The notes under the pieces were generated by a model. That model worked only from the letters and a program-made list of their open reading frames with translations. It was not told where the DNA came from and did not search any database. From Rhodeus uyekii (lineage: Eukaryota; Chordata; Actinopteri; Cypriniformes; Acheilognathidae): 64,000 nt of DNA. Positions 1 through 11,881 of the stretch are shown here, piece by piece. A program made the translations under genes and the position numbers. The stretch is taken from the NCBI GenBank assembly GCA_037043235.1, contig JAWRVZ010000041.1:3318001-3382000 (forward strand), written 5' to 3'. Each line of letters opens with the position of its first letter. Position 1 is the stretch's first letter.

Positions 1-1378
1 ATGTTCTGTTCTGCCCTGATTTGGGCTCAACTGGATCTGGAACATCACTGTCTGCATGAGTTTTAATCCCAGAGTTCCAATCTGCCAGAGAACGCCTCAT
101 CCAATCACTGCTCTGCACTCCCTGGTGGTCTTGGAATGGAAATGAGTGGCAGCATGCCTAGAGCATGTGACACTCACATCAGGGCAGAGGAATATTTATC
201 ACCCCAATAGTCACTTCCCCATTATGGTTTTGGGTTTTACCTTATGAGGCAGATATCAAGCTATCTAGAGACCTATTTGACAAGTGTTAACAAGGTGTGC
301 GCCCTGAATAGATATATAAATATTTGAAATGTGTACTTTTGACTGCTATGTGCCTCATTACTATAGTTTTATTTGTTTTGACAAACAAAATGCACAGAGA
401 CTGTCACAAATATTCTTATGCACATGACAGCACTGCACCTTGAAGATGCAATTTATGTAATGACACCTATCAGCTGCATGAGGTGAGATGGTTGTCTGTC
501 TGTGTTCAACTGGATAACCTGTCCCATGGCATCTGCAAAAGCCCTGCAGAGAGGCAGATCCCTTTCAGTGTCATAGCCGGAAGGGAGGAGACACCTGACA
601 TGTGCAGTGTGAAATTCATTCAGCACGCCTCTCACTGTACTCGGCACAGCGGGGACCTCAGCTCACCATGGGTTCCCAGGTGAGCAGGTAGAGCAGTTAA
701 AGCTCACAGCTGTCCTGTGGAGACATAGCGGAAATATCATAGGGACCTACTGGAGAAACACCGGAGGCTGTGATTTAGTTACAGTTATTACAGCTCAGTT
801 TTGAATTAGATTTTTTGTGTTGTTTAGAATGAAGAGCCCCTGGTGTTGAGGAAACGGCCACATTTCCAGTGCTACAGCGGTCCCATTTCACGTTCCTTTC
901 AGAGCGACCATTGTTCCCATTGTGGGAGCACAATATTAAACCAATTGCCATGCAGATGAGCTGTTCTATAACACTGAGATCAGTACAAAGCACCGATCAC
1001 GTCTTTTTTGTTAGCATTTCATCAACACGTCAGCTCATACTAAGAACTGCAATAAATCTTATTAAACCCGAGTTCCAGCGTCTTCCAGTCTGCAAAGTTT
1101 AACAATGACGCTCTGGTAAAATATCACGCTTTAATGAGTCAGTCTCTGTAGATTTACATTTACATAAGAGTTTATTTAACGTGTTAATTTACTGCAATTA
1201 ATAATAAATTAACTCCTTGCTCGGCTGTTATTCAACAGTACATGGTGCAGTATGCTAATACCTTAAAAATAACATGGATGAAAAACAAGATGTGTTGATG
1301 ATTTTAGAATGTGTAAAGAGTAACTGATATATTTAACTTCCATTCTGATATTTTTTGGGGATTACTTTAATTTTATAA
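1..1378. other. IGSF21 upstream intron, no recognised feature
   Basis: This is non-coding, AT-rich sequence inside the intron before the first visible IGSF21 exon. Short ORFs on both strands have no recognisable protein similarity. I see no repeat family I can name. Confidence 0.5.
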
Positions 1379-2160
1379 AGTACCTTTCAAAAGTTAAGGG
1401 TCTACAAATATTTTTTTTTTTATGTCTCTCATTCTCACTAAGTCTGCATTTATTTGAATTTTTTTTTTGTTAAATATAGTTAAAATTCTACATTCTTTGA
1501 TAAGTCCGTAAATGTGTTTGCTGTCACATTGGATTAATTCAGTGGTTCTCAAATAGTGGGGCGATGCCAGGGGGGGCGCGCGTGACCGTGGGGAACATGC
1601 TTTTTTTGTCAGGGAGTAGGTTTTCTTGCACTGAACAAGAGCAGCAGATATGAAGTTCAGATAACAAACCCTTCACCTGTTGATGTGTACGATCACACCG
1701 GTGTTCATGTGTCACGTGATCAATCGCTAAATTCACACGTGTTTTCACGCGCTATCTGGCACTGATCCAAAAAAGACGCGCTCAGAGAACTTGATCATTA
1801 TAAAGGTTTTTAAGCGACAAACATTCACTTCCACATATCTGGGAATCTGAATATCAGGTAGTTGATAACAGAGCCAACAAGTTGGTGACTATTTTGAATA
1901 AAAAAGAAAAAACTAAATAAATGTGAAACATCTATCAAACAGCGCTCTTTGTGACTGCGGTCTGTCACGTGACAAGCATGACGCGTTGCCATGGAAACAA
2001 TAAAGCGAAAGTTTTAAAATAGGGGGAGGGGGGGCGCGTGAAATGTTTACTTCTTCCTAGGGGGGGCGCGACAGAAAATAATTGAGAAGCACTGGATTAA
2101 TTTAATGTGTCCTTGGTGAATAAAAGTATTGATTTTAAACTTACTGCCCACCCAAAAAGC
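1379..2160 (-). repeat. Cyprinid MITE, interrupted by a hAT MITE
   Basis: The flanks of the hAT insertion at 1540-2094 read as one older interspersed repeat. The left end has CTTTCAAAAGTTAAGGGTC. Later come AAGTCTGCATTTATTTGA and a block ending TGGATTAATTTAATGTGTCC. These match, in opposite orientation, the family copy at 20002-20551, whose outer ends read roughly ACACTxCxxTTCAAAxGTTT. The copy has lost much of its middle and its right border near 2160 is approximate. Confidence 0.6.
1540..2094 (+). mobile_element. Non-autonomous hAT element (MITE) with perfect 8-bp target duplication
   Basis: The 555-bp element starts CAGTGGTTCTCAA and ends TTGAGAAGCACTG, terminal inverted repeats of hAT type. 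It is flanked on both sides by GATTAATT (1532-1539 and 2095-2102), the 8-bp duplication expected of a hAT transposase. It has no coding capacity. G-rich blocks lie just inside each end. Its interior is homologous to the interior of the piggyBac-type MITE at 31433-32121. A related, shorter copy in the opposite orientation is at 59598-59852. Confidence 0.85.
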
Positions 2161-2948
2161 TTTTTGTTGTTGTTGTTGTTGTTGTTTTTTTAAATATTGA
2201 TATTTACTCATTTGGCTGTACATTATAGGTATCTATTTTTTCAGTATACTGTATATGTTGGGAATCACACACGACATTGGTGTTGTTAGCGCCATGTTCC
2301 ACATGTTGAGTTGTCCACAACACCTTTTAGCTCTAGTTTCTATGTAGTCTGGTCCCCATTCTCTAGATGAAAGCAGGTCGATGGCAAATAAAAGTTGTTT
2401 GCAAAAGCTTTCTTTCCCAGGATAAGACAGCATGTTTTACCGGGTTTGTATACTTTGCACACAGAACTAGATTGACTGCTGGACACACAATATTTGAGAA
2501 CAGACAAAGGAAGGCTCAGGAGTGTGGCTGTAAATATTATATATAAGTACTGTGTACTTCATGTGTCTATATTTGTGCAGTGTTCTGAATTTTCAAGAGA
2601 GTGACATCCATATTCAATACCCATAGTGACTACAGTAAGACACAAGTTTATTGATGTGGTGTATGTTTGAGAAATGGTTGTCCGTCATGTCTTTGACATG
2701 CGTATGACATAAGTGTGTGCTTTGCGGGTTGTTATTTTGCTGTCAAATCGCTAATATTAGGCCTGTCAACCTTCCTCAGGTTATGAAATAATGACTTAGA
2801 ATAGGGGTGGTCGTAGAGCGAGACAAAACTTCTGTTAAGTGATGGGCGGAGGAGGGAATAGAAGAAAAAAAAATCAAATCCAGAGAGCTTTTGACCACAT
2901 ATCTGAAAGAATGACAGCAGTGGGTGTCTCCTGAAATTTTAAGTAGTA
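2161..2948. other. Intron, no recognised feature
   Basis: AT-rich intronic sequence with a short TTG-repeat tract near 2165-2187. No gene or named repeat family is recognised. Confidence 0.5.
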
Positions 2949-2949
2949 A

Positions 2950-2952
<3 letters not shown>

Positions 2953-2980
<28 letters not shown>
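2953..2980. repeat. (AT)n microsatellite
   Basis: An uninterrupted AT dinucleotide run of about 28 bp. Confidence 0.9.
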
Positions 2981-2986
<6 letters not shown>

Positions 2987-3380
2987 TATCATTCAAAACA
3001 TTGAAGTCTGTAGTTATATTGTGTGTGTGTTTTTTATTCTTTAATCATTCTTTTCTATTTATAATTCACTTTGATTATATTTTCATAGTATTAATGCAGT
3101 TTTAAGCAGTAATGTTTTCAAACCAAAAATATTATTTAAAACATTAAAACATTATATTGTTTGCTTGCATGTTTATTTGTTTGATTATTTGATTGATTGC
3201 TTGAGTTCAGTCTGATCTATTTGTTTCTTTTCAACTAAACATATTGGAGAAGCCAAAGCTAATTGTTGTCTATACAGTATGTTGAAATGTAGATGAGGGC
3301 TGCTTCTACCTGAACCTCATTTCCAGTGTGACTGTGGCAGTGATCTAAGGTCACGTTCGGATTAAGCCGTTGAGTGTCTA

Positions 3381-3405
3381 TGTGTGTGTGTGTGTGTGTG
3401 TGTGT
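3381..3405. repeat. (TG)n microsatellite
   Basis: A TG dinucleotide tract of about 25 bp. The ORFs across it, which read as His/Thr repeats on the minus strand, are artefacts. Confidence 0.9.
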
Positions 3406-3884
3406 GCCTGTGCGTATCCTCAGGCTGCAGAAAGTGATTCAGGAGTGCTCTATAAATAACCACAGCTCTGTTAGGCCCGAGGGATGGGGTGCCACTCTGC
3501 TGAAGTGAGCTGAGTGAAGGTAGGGAGAAGGCCAGGGCCTCCATGTGGAACCGCAGCAGACGGCGTGCATTGTTTACACTCTGCAGGGATCCTCCACCTT
3601 ACTCACACATACACTTGTAGGTTGCACCCCTCTCTCCGACCCCTCTTGATCCTGTTTGCCTGCTTGGATGCACTGCTTTATAATGTGGCACTGATCAAAT
3701 TTGACTGATTGAAGCTCAGGCATGGTTTGAAGATTGAAGCTCAGCACTGAATTTGAGTAGATTTCTGATATCTGAGACTGGCTTGAAGATAAAAGGAGGT
3801 AAAATATTCTACAGAACAAAAATTAGAGCCATTATACCATACCATTGCACATTAGCTTAATACTCTGTTCATGTCATGTGGAAA

Positions 3885-4090
3885 TAAGAATCGGAAAGAG
3901 CTTTACTGCCAAGTGTGTTTAAATACACAAAAAATGTGTCTTGGTGACAGGAGCTTCCAGTGCAGAAGGAAACATAGTTGAGACATACAGCATATAACAC
4001 AAAAAATATATTATAAAGAAATGTAAATAATGTAGAAATGTAAATAATGCAATATAGTACAGTAATATAGTATAATAGATATAGAGAAAC
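3885..4090 (-). repeat. Dispersed repeat remnant (AGCTTTACTGCCAAG type)
   Basis: The block beginning near GAAAGAGCTTTACTGCCAAG, followed by TCTTGGTGACAGGAGCTTCC and an A-rich tail, resembles a very common teleost interspersed repeat, probably the 3' end of a non-LTR element in antisense. I recognise the pattern but cannot name the family from memory with certainty. Confidence 0.4.
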
Positions 4091-4105
4091 ATTTTATTTA
4101 TACAT

Positions 4106-4113
<8 letters not shown>

Positions 4114-4139
<26 letters not shown>
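4114..4139. repeat. (AT)n microsatellite
   Basis: An AT dinucleotide run of about 26 bp next to the preceding repeat's A/T-rich tail. Confidence 0.85.
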
Positions 4140-4141
<2 letters not shown>

Positions 4142-5437
4142 TTTGTATGTACAAAAATAAATCGTTTTGTTTGGTGTAAATGGGAAGACTAATTAAAAAC
4201 TAAGCAATCAACTCATCCACTTACATATCACTGCTTTGTCACATCAAAATCAAACGTGAAATGTCTTAAAATGCACAATCGTTTTTGTTTTTTTAAAGAG
4301 AAATCAGCTAAAGGTGAATTTATATCAGTCAGTGACAGTCCATTGATGACAGTTTTGATGAAAATAAGTTCACAAATAAAATATAAACAGTTATTATTTT
4401 GGAATACATAGAAAAATGCACTTCCTTTATGAGAAATATGAATATAAAAATAAAAATGAACAATTATATTGTTAATGTTAAAAAATCCATACTAAAATAA
4501 TTTAGCTCTTTTTTCTTCTTTTTTTTTACTGAAATCAATGTTGTTGTTTTTTTACTTGGAATATGTTAAAAGTAGTAAGAAATTAAGTAGAATGGCACAT
4601 GAATATACATTGGCTTAAAAAACATGAATCAATTTTTTTCATATAAAAAACTGCACACCACTGATCCAAGATATCCTACTGTTATGGGCAGCAATGGTTG
4701 TTGTGGGTACATAGACAGACTTAGAAGGCGGAGATGGTTCTCACCCACCCAGATCCTCTTCCTCCTCTCCAGATGGTAGATGGCCACTGTTGTACTCCAG
4801 TGTCTTGGCGGTAATATGTGGAACAGATTCAATAAACTACCCCCGAGCTCGATGTGCGTTTCCCCTATGTGGCCTTTTTCTTAATAAAAGCACATTTATC
4901 TGGTTTCCTGTTGTCTGGCTGTCACTTTTCACATTCTCGTAGCAGTGGTAGTCGTCAAGACAACAGGGCGGACAGTAATCCATGATGGATATTCTTTCAC
5001 ATGGGAGTTCAGGTCCATTTTGATTAAGAGGTAAATTCATTATAGGTCCACATCTATGTGCCATGCCAGCTGCATGTCTCATTTCCTTCATCACAGCGGC
5101 ATTTTGAATGCTCTTCTTCAGCCGTGCATTTCAGATTCTTCCCAAAACATGTATCTGATTAATTTAAAATAAATGGCCTACAAGACGTGTGTGTGTGTGT
5201 GTGTGTACTTAAATATTTAAATATTTAACTTAATATGTTTAAATATATGTATTTTTATTTAAATAAATGTATTATTGTGTACAATTTTTGTATTATTTTC
5301 ACACATTATTTTTATTATAATGTATTCATTCTAGGACTTGTTGGGCATACTTTGCCTTGTTTTTGTTTTTTTGTTTTTTTTAAATCATGATATTTTCCTA
5401 AATAGTTAAAAGGAAATATTTCAGACATATATATATA
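4140..5437. other. Intron, no recognised feature
   Basis: AT-rich intronic sequence with a (GT)n tract near 5187-5206. The ORFs here lack any domain I recognise. Confidence 0.45.
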
Positions 5438-5470
5438 TTAGAACATTGTATGAATTAGAACATATATCTT

Positions 5471-5550
<80 letters not shown>

Positions 5551-5585
5551 ACAAGATCTATGTTCTAATTTATATAATGTTCTAA
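5438..5585. repeat. Inverted repeat with a (TA)n core
   Basis: Two arms of about 40 bp are near-perfect inverted copies. The left arm starts TTAGAACATT and ends CTTGTTT; the right arm starts AACAAGAT and ends AATGTTCTAA. They flank a TA run of about 66 bp (5474-5539). The whole could fold into one long hairpin. It may be a small palindromic MITE whose centre expanded into a microsatellite. No target duplication is clear. Confidence 0.75.
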
Positions 5586-8334
5586 AGTAAAACTACTTAT
5601 AGCTGCTTTCAAAAACCCCATCAATACATAGAAATACATTGGTTGGAAATGTGAAGAAATTTTAAAATATGTAAAATTTTGGATAATTGTATATATTTAC
5701 AATGCTTTGCATAATTAAAATATAATATGAAGTATTGAGTAAACAAAGACAACAGGAAGCTGTGATCTGAAAAGGTCTATAAAATGTCTATATGAGAAAA
5801 GAATTCCCATCATGCTCATTCATTTGTTCACTGCATTTTTACCATTTATTCAATTCCATTGTACAGTGGCACCTTGTGTTATGCTCTTGATGTTCTCATT
5901 ACTGTCCCCTTCTCTTGTCATGATGACAAAGTGGGTGACAGTTTCTATTTTTTCGAAAGGCCCATTTTGCGTTTCTATTTATCAGAGAGAATGTCAGAAC
6001 CTTTACTCTGCCTCTCCCACTCATCATGTACTCGCTGTTTTTAGCATATGCTCGCTACTTATCGAATATGTTCATATGTGCTTGAATAAACACAAGGACC
6101 CTCTCATTTCATAATGCATGTAAACAGAGCAAACCCTTCACCTTATCTCTCCACAATTATAGATTTTTCTTTTTCTTCAGTCTCCATTAGGGGTAAAAAG
6201 CAGTTGCAGTAAAAAAAAGAAAAAAAAACTATTCCTAATATGTTCTTTTTCTCATTCTTCTTTTTCTTCTGTGGTTCTCTAATGCAGTTCACTGTGATTT
6301 ATGTAACAAGATACAGGTGATTTCACATTATGGTTGTGCATTAAAGGGCAGAATAGGGTTTTTCATAAATCTTTTGAATGGTTTCTGGATTATACTTGAG
6401 GAAATACAGGTAGGAGCATCTCAAGCAGTGTATAACAATGTAGCAACAATTTGAGTCAAGTGCTAAAACCACCGAAGGACTACTAGGAGCACTTTCAACT
6501 GAAACATTCTTGCATCTCACCTTTTAAAGCATTTTAAAAGCATTATTGGAGTCAACTACAAACACAACCAGGATCAAGCTGAGGGGAAAACACAACTATC
6601 AAACACAGGTTTGCTTTTAGCGACCGACCTTTCAGTGTCACCACTTGTAGCAAAATGTAACGGGACCCATATCAGCCACATTGTCGAATGCTTGCAAGAC
6701 AGCCAGATGGTCAAACTGATCTTCGTACTCAGTGCAATGCTGAAGTGATCCTTGGATGCTTTTTAAGTGGTGTCACAAGTGGCTGACAAAATGAGCACTT
6801 TGCTGACCTGTTTCTGAAACTCTTGATTAGCAATAAGTGTTTCATTCTGAAAAGATGTATTCATCATTCATTAGTTAAGTGCACAGGTGTTTAGTAAAGT
6901 TTGTTTAGTCGTAGCCATCATATGTGACCTGTGTTGCAAATTAGCTCAAGGGAAACATGAATAATAACAATAATAATAAAGTCATCAAAATACAAATTTG
7001 TAGATACCAAGATGGATATATACGTGGTTTTAACCACTGTCTTTACAAGGTTGATACATTGGGACATGGGATACATGATTGTGCATGTCTTAAGTGATTC
7101 TGTGAGAAAGAGTTTGAGAAAAGAGTAAAAAAAAGGGGTACATTCTCTATGAATTTATTCACAGTAAGGAGTATCTATGAATTAATGTGTAGAAAAGGTC
7201 AGTTCTTATGGACATTAGGTGTGTTACACTGTAGTTGGCTTTCACATTCCTTTTAGTCATAAAACCATGGCAACCAGAGGCATGGTTTTATTAATTATAT
7301 ATATATATTTTAGGGGTTCTGCTTTATGGTTGGAGAGGGGTTTTGGAGATTATTTGTTTGCGTGTCTGCTTGGTCCAGATGTTACACCTGTGCTGGCAAA
7401 ATGAGTCGGAATGCGCATGGGCTAATTATGAGCTACAGCCATAACAAGTGAAAAATGTAAATTTTGTTAAATTTGAGATTTGCACAAATGAGCTCATTGA
7501 GCCCTTGTCTAGCAATCCCAATGCTCCAAACAGCAAATCTGAAATGGTCTTTATTTGTACACTTTCTGAGAGGTGTTGCTTCCTAAATCTCTGTTTTAAT
7601 AATCCATGAAAAATTGTTGTTGCTGTTTTTTGTGGCTATCTCAGCTTTTGATGGCTGGTGCTTCCCCTTAGCACACATTTAGTATCATTGTAATGTGTAA
7701 CATTCCAACTTTGTGAATATTCCTAGCGAATTCCCAAAGGTTTGAGTCTGAACCAATGAAATGTTATTTTCAATCTCAAGCTGATGTGAAACCACAAATA
7801 AAACAAAAACCAGGAACGCTTAGAAATGCAGTGACAAACAACTAACAAGACTTAGCCATGAGTAACTGTGTTAACCGGGTTTATAAAAAAAGATTCAAGA
7901 AGCAAATGAGACACAGCTGTAGACAATCATGGATGAGCTATGGGAAATGTAGTCCTTAATGGAATGACATTAGACTGGATTGGATGGCCCTCTGGTGCCT
8001 ATCAAGGGCACTTCAGTTGGTGATTGTAACACTCACGCTGACTGACACTTCCAAATTGTGCACACAAAGACGCCTCTCAGGTCTGGATATACACATATAC
8101 ACAGAATTACAGTTTTTCAAAATTTCTGTCTTGGCTGATATTCACGCAAACATTATCTGTTAAGTGAATGGTTGGTTAACTGTTAAACATCTAATGTGTA
8201 ACATTATAGTAGATCCATGCAGTACAGTAGCGTTTAATATGTAAGTAGCGTTTAATATTTAATATGTACATATGTAATATGTAATATTTAATATGTATAT
8301 GTTAGTCAAACAATCGTGGTATCATCGAAAAATA
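5586..8334. other. Intron, no recognised feature
   Basis: About 2.7 kb of intronic sequence without a gene. Short tandem variants of TTTAATATGTA occur at 8230-8300, just before the pogo-like element. Confidence 0.45.
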
Positions 8335-8815
8335 TACAGTGATACCTTGGTTTACGAGCGACTTGGTATACGAGCAAATCGGTGTAAGAGCACGGAGGGT
8401 TGAATCGGTGTACAAGCATTGTATCGGTGTACGAGAAAAAATTTCCCTCAGCCATGCGCAGTTTTGCGTCGAAAAGATCCCTTTATCACCCCTTAACTCG
8501 TTCATTCTCTCAGTGTCTCTCAGTATGGGTGCATCATTCACCACAGTGCATTATTTTATAAGTTGTTGTGAATATGATTACATGTGAATATGATGAAACT
8601 TTATTAATGGAGCATGTTACCAACACCACACATTGCATACTAATGACACTCACGTGTGTTCACAGTCCAACGCACCCAATGACGTTCTTAAAGGGCCATA
8701 CACTTTTAGAGAACAGCATACTATAACAGTTAAAACTCTGTACAGATCATATACATAAGTGATTTACAGCGGTTTTACCTTGCTATTCTTCACGTTGTAA
8801 TATCGTTACAAATGT

Positions 8816-9070
8816 TGAAGGAACTAGTTAATCCGATGTGTCAATAAGTGTTAAGTTAACAGTCTTGTCACTTTAAGAGGGCGGGGTTTCAGTCGGCGCT
8901 AGAGAGAGTTGAGTTCTGAGGGATTTGAGAGAGAGCTCTGAAGCAGAGATAGTTTTGATTCTTCTGTTATGTACGGCGTGGGTTGAAGCCAGAACCGCGA
9001 TCCGATAGTTCTCAATAAAATCTCTGAATGAGAAGGAACCTGTCTGGTTATTAAAAGAAGCAACGCTACA
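8816..9070 (+). mobile_element. Possible short solo LTR
   Basis: This block has no counterpart in copy B. It begins TGAAGGAACTAG and ends AACGCTACA, so its ends are TG...CA, and ATGT occurs on both sides (8812-8815 and 9071-9074). It contains a GC-box-like GAGGGCGGGG and a late CAATAAAATCTC polyadenylation-like signal, in the order expected for U3-R-U5. A 4-bp duplication in AT-rich DNA is weak evidence, and the 5' border could be elsewhere. Confidence 0.4.
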
Positions 9071-9242
9071 ATGTAGTGAAATATATAACCAGTAACCCCG
9101 CCCCCCCTCCCCTCTCCTCTCGTCTCGATCATGCCAGCAGTGAAGAGGTAAAGTGCGTGTTACAGTAAATAGTTAATAATGACAGTTAAACTCTAAAAAT
9201 ACTTAATTAGTATTTATATGAGATCTTAATGGTTATCATTTC

Positions 9243-10016
9243 TGTAACAGAGACAAGGGGCCTCCGAGGGTTTTGGTCCACAGCAGCACCCTTTCTCTGA
9301 ATGTACCCGCGGTTGGAGGCGCAAAATGAAGTGACTGGATATTGTAATCCAAACATTTAGAGTTTATTCCAAGTGTCCAAAAACAAAACAAATAAATAAA
9401 CCAATAAATAAACCAATGTCCCCAACGGTATGCAAATGCCATCCACAAAGACTGAAAATGAATACAATAAATCAAAAGAGATGAGCAAACAAAGAGTTTG
9501 GCTATACCAATAAATTGGCCCAAACTGCCATGAGCACATTCACGTTACCTCTCCACCTTCATCTCCCTACAGCTCTGAGAGGCCATCTTTAAAAAGGCCA
9601 CGCCCCTCCCCTTTGAACTAAACCATTTAGAAAAAAGGTAGCAGAGAGATTCAAGGAAAACAGTCACATATTAACCCATAAATACATTACCATAATAATA
9701 ATACAAAAACCTCTTAACATTTGAAACAATATAAAACTGTAATATTCATTAAGATTTAACAGTTTTCTAACAAGAATTAAAACCAGTCATCAAGAAGATC
9801 CCCCTCATGAGAACAATGACCCCTGCCTTCTCTTGGTGGGAAAAAAACAAATGATGTAAATTCAAATGTTGTCATTTACTATGAACAGGTTTAGGAGTAT
9901 CCAAATCGTGCAAAATCAATCATATGTCATGTTATAATGTGAAGTGCATGCATGTTCAAAGTCAAATGGTAAGAGTCTCTTCCAAAAACACATATAGTCA
10001 CAACCTCATTGTGACA
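9243..10016 (-). mobile_element. Solo LTR with 5-bp target duplication
   Basis: The 774-bp insert starts TGTAACAGAG and ends CATTGTGACA (TG...CA ends). It is flanked by ATTTC on both sides (9238-9242 and 10017-10021), a typical LTR-retrotransposon duplication. Removing it joins flanks that align to the uninterrupted copy B. Read on the minus strand, it shows a TATA-like CCTTTTTAAAG and then AATAAACTC before the terminus, so the parent element was probably inserted in minus orientation. No internal retroviral-type coding region remains, so it is a solo LTR. Confidence 0.8.
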
Positions 10017-10201
10017 ATTTCAAATGTAATTAATAGGTTAAAACCCCCCAAAAAATTAAAATGGGCATTTATGGTCGCGTGGAACGAATTAATTGATTTT
10101 TAGTGCGTTCTTATGGGGGAAATTGTTTTGGTGTACGAGCATTTTGGTTTACGAGCTCGCTCTTGGAACGAATTAAATTCGTAAACCGAGGTATTACTGT
10201 A

Positions 10202-11759
10202 TATGTTCTTCCTATAAATATGGGTTTTGACTTTGTGTGTGCCAAGTTTGGTGGTATTACCAGGGACTTCAAGGGATATTTGTTAGGTGATTTTGTTTTG
10301 GAACCTTCAACTTTAACTAGATTTTTCTCAAAATTTCTTTTGACTTTAGTCTATTTTTGTATGATTCCAACAAATGATATATAATTTTGAATGTTTCATT
10401 AGATTAATTAAAAATAAATTTTTCATTTGCTCATTGCAGCTCATTTTGACATATTTATTCCCAAAAGAATATATAAAATGTGATCAAACTTTTGGACGTG
10501 TGTGTACATTAATGACTACATTGTTTTTTTTCTTTTTGGTTATATACTTTTCAGCAAATAATATAACATTTCTATGACTTTTCTAGTACGTCAGCATATA
10601 TAAACATTGTATCTGCATTATGAGGAAGAGATGGAAGGGCTAGAACATGTTCTTAACCCACAATTTTACACTTTAAAGGCCTCTTGTTTCAGATGTATTA
10701 AAAATATCTCTAATCATGTTGAAATTGCTCTGGAATAGCTTGCTGTTATTGTGAGTTTTAGGTATGCATTATGTAAACATTACCTTATACGCTTGAATTG
10801 TTTATCCCCTGTATTCATTGTGCCCATAATTTCTTCCTAAAAGAGAATTCAAGCAATTATGAATCATTGTGTGTTGTAGTGGCTGCAGGCATTTAGTGTG
10901 AATCTCTGGAGGACTAGAGGTTATTGTGGCCGTCCTACACTCATTTGTGAGGGCAGCGTGAATTGTTTGTTCAAATCAAACCAATTTAACATTGTCCCCG
11001 TGGCGCTGTTGTTCTCCACACAGAGGAAAACCAATCGCAAATCCACCTAGGACTGATTTACAGAGCCGGGAGACCAGATTAAGAGACCATAGATAGCATC
11101 TCAAGTGTTCGCCGAAAGAAAGACACCTGTCCCGCCAACAATTCCACCGCTTCAAAAGCAGGCATTAACACTTCCATTAAAATCTGTCACCCCTCTTTAT
11201 CCTTCTTCTCTCTGTGCTCTGAAGAGAAATCACACTCATTCAAATGCTAAGCGACTCTCTCTCCCCTGTGGATATTAGCGCAAAAAGAGCAGCGCTCCAT
11301 CATTTGCCAAGAACGTCTGGGAGGGGGAAAAGACGCAAAATGAGCCAATGGTGCTGCGAATATCCCTCACCTCTGCAATATCTCTTCACATTTCATTACC
11401 TTTCCTGTGCTGTAGACCAACAAAATGCAGCAAAAACGTCAGTCATCATTAGATCATTCCCTTATAGTGCACTAAATTCCTAATGCCATATATGTAAGTG
11501 TCTCGCTGATTTCATCACGCTCGGCAGGTTTCTGAGAACTCATTTAAATTCATCTCTTCACAAGCTCTTAAATAATATACCAATAATAACTCTAAACGGA
11601 TCAATGGGATCGTTTTAAAAGTGTAAGAACTAACTTTGCCTGTGGGCATCGAGCTCTCTTTATCTCTCATCTCATTATTTATGTATCAGGGTCTATGGAA
11701 TATCCACTTCATTATAAGTCACATCTTTTTATTAATGTTTTATTCTTATTTCTTAACAG
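10202..11759. other. Intron before the first visible IGSF21 exon
   Basis: No repeat is recognised. The part around 10850-11150 is less AT-rich and non-repetitive (includes GAGGGCAGCGTGAATTGTTTG), and could be a conserved non-coding block. The last 40 bases are the pyrimidine-rich tract and AG acceptor of the exon. Confidence 0.4.
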
Positions 11760-11881
11760 GTTACTGACGGTGGCACTATTAAGCAGAAGATTTTTACATA
11801 CGATGCTATGTTCAACACCAATTACTCCCATATGGAGGATTACCGCAGACGGGAAGACCTGGTGTATCAATCGACGGTCCG
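11760..11881 (+). CDS. igsf21: IGSF21 internal coding exon (first Ig domain, part 1)
   Basis: This is an internal exon of immunoglobulin superfamily member 21, a GPI-anchored synaptic adhesion protein known in mammals to bind neurexin-2alpha and promote inhibitory presynaptic differentiation. It encodes 40 whole codons plus two bases, beginning VTDGGTIKQK and ending VYQSTV, and matches vertebrate IGSF21 nearly residue for residue. The acceptor follows a T-rich tract and ends in AG at 11758-11759. The donor is GTAAGAG at 11882. It opens in phase 0 and closes in phase 2, which fits the next exon: CG joins A to make Arg. An N-glycosylation sequon (NYS, codons 11820-11828) lies in the middle of the first Ig domain. 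The preceding exon, which would carry the B-strand cysteine of this domain, is not in the window. Fish can have two paralogues (igsf21a and igsf21b), and this exon alone does not tell them apart. Confidence 0.97.

Larger units (their letters stand above)
8337..10199 (+). mobile_element. pogo/Tigger-like non-autonomous element, copy A, carrying LTR insertion(s)
   Basis: The left end reads CAGTGATACCTTGGTTTACG and the right end is its inverted complement, CGTAAACCGAGGTATTACTG. TA lies on each side (8335-8336 and 10200-10201), the duplication made by Tc1/mariner-superfamily transposases. Subterminal motifs of the type GGTGTACGAGCA recur at both ends. The end sequence fits the pogo/Tigger branch. 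The element matches copy B at 16983-17937 over its first and last few hundred bases, but a solo LTR at 9243-10016 and possibly a second LTR-like insert enlarge it. No transposase remains. Confidence 0.8.
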
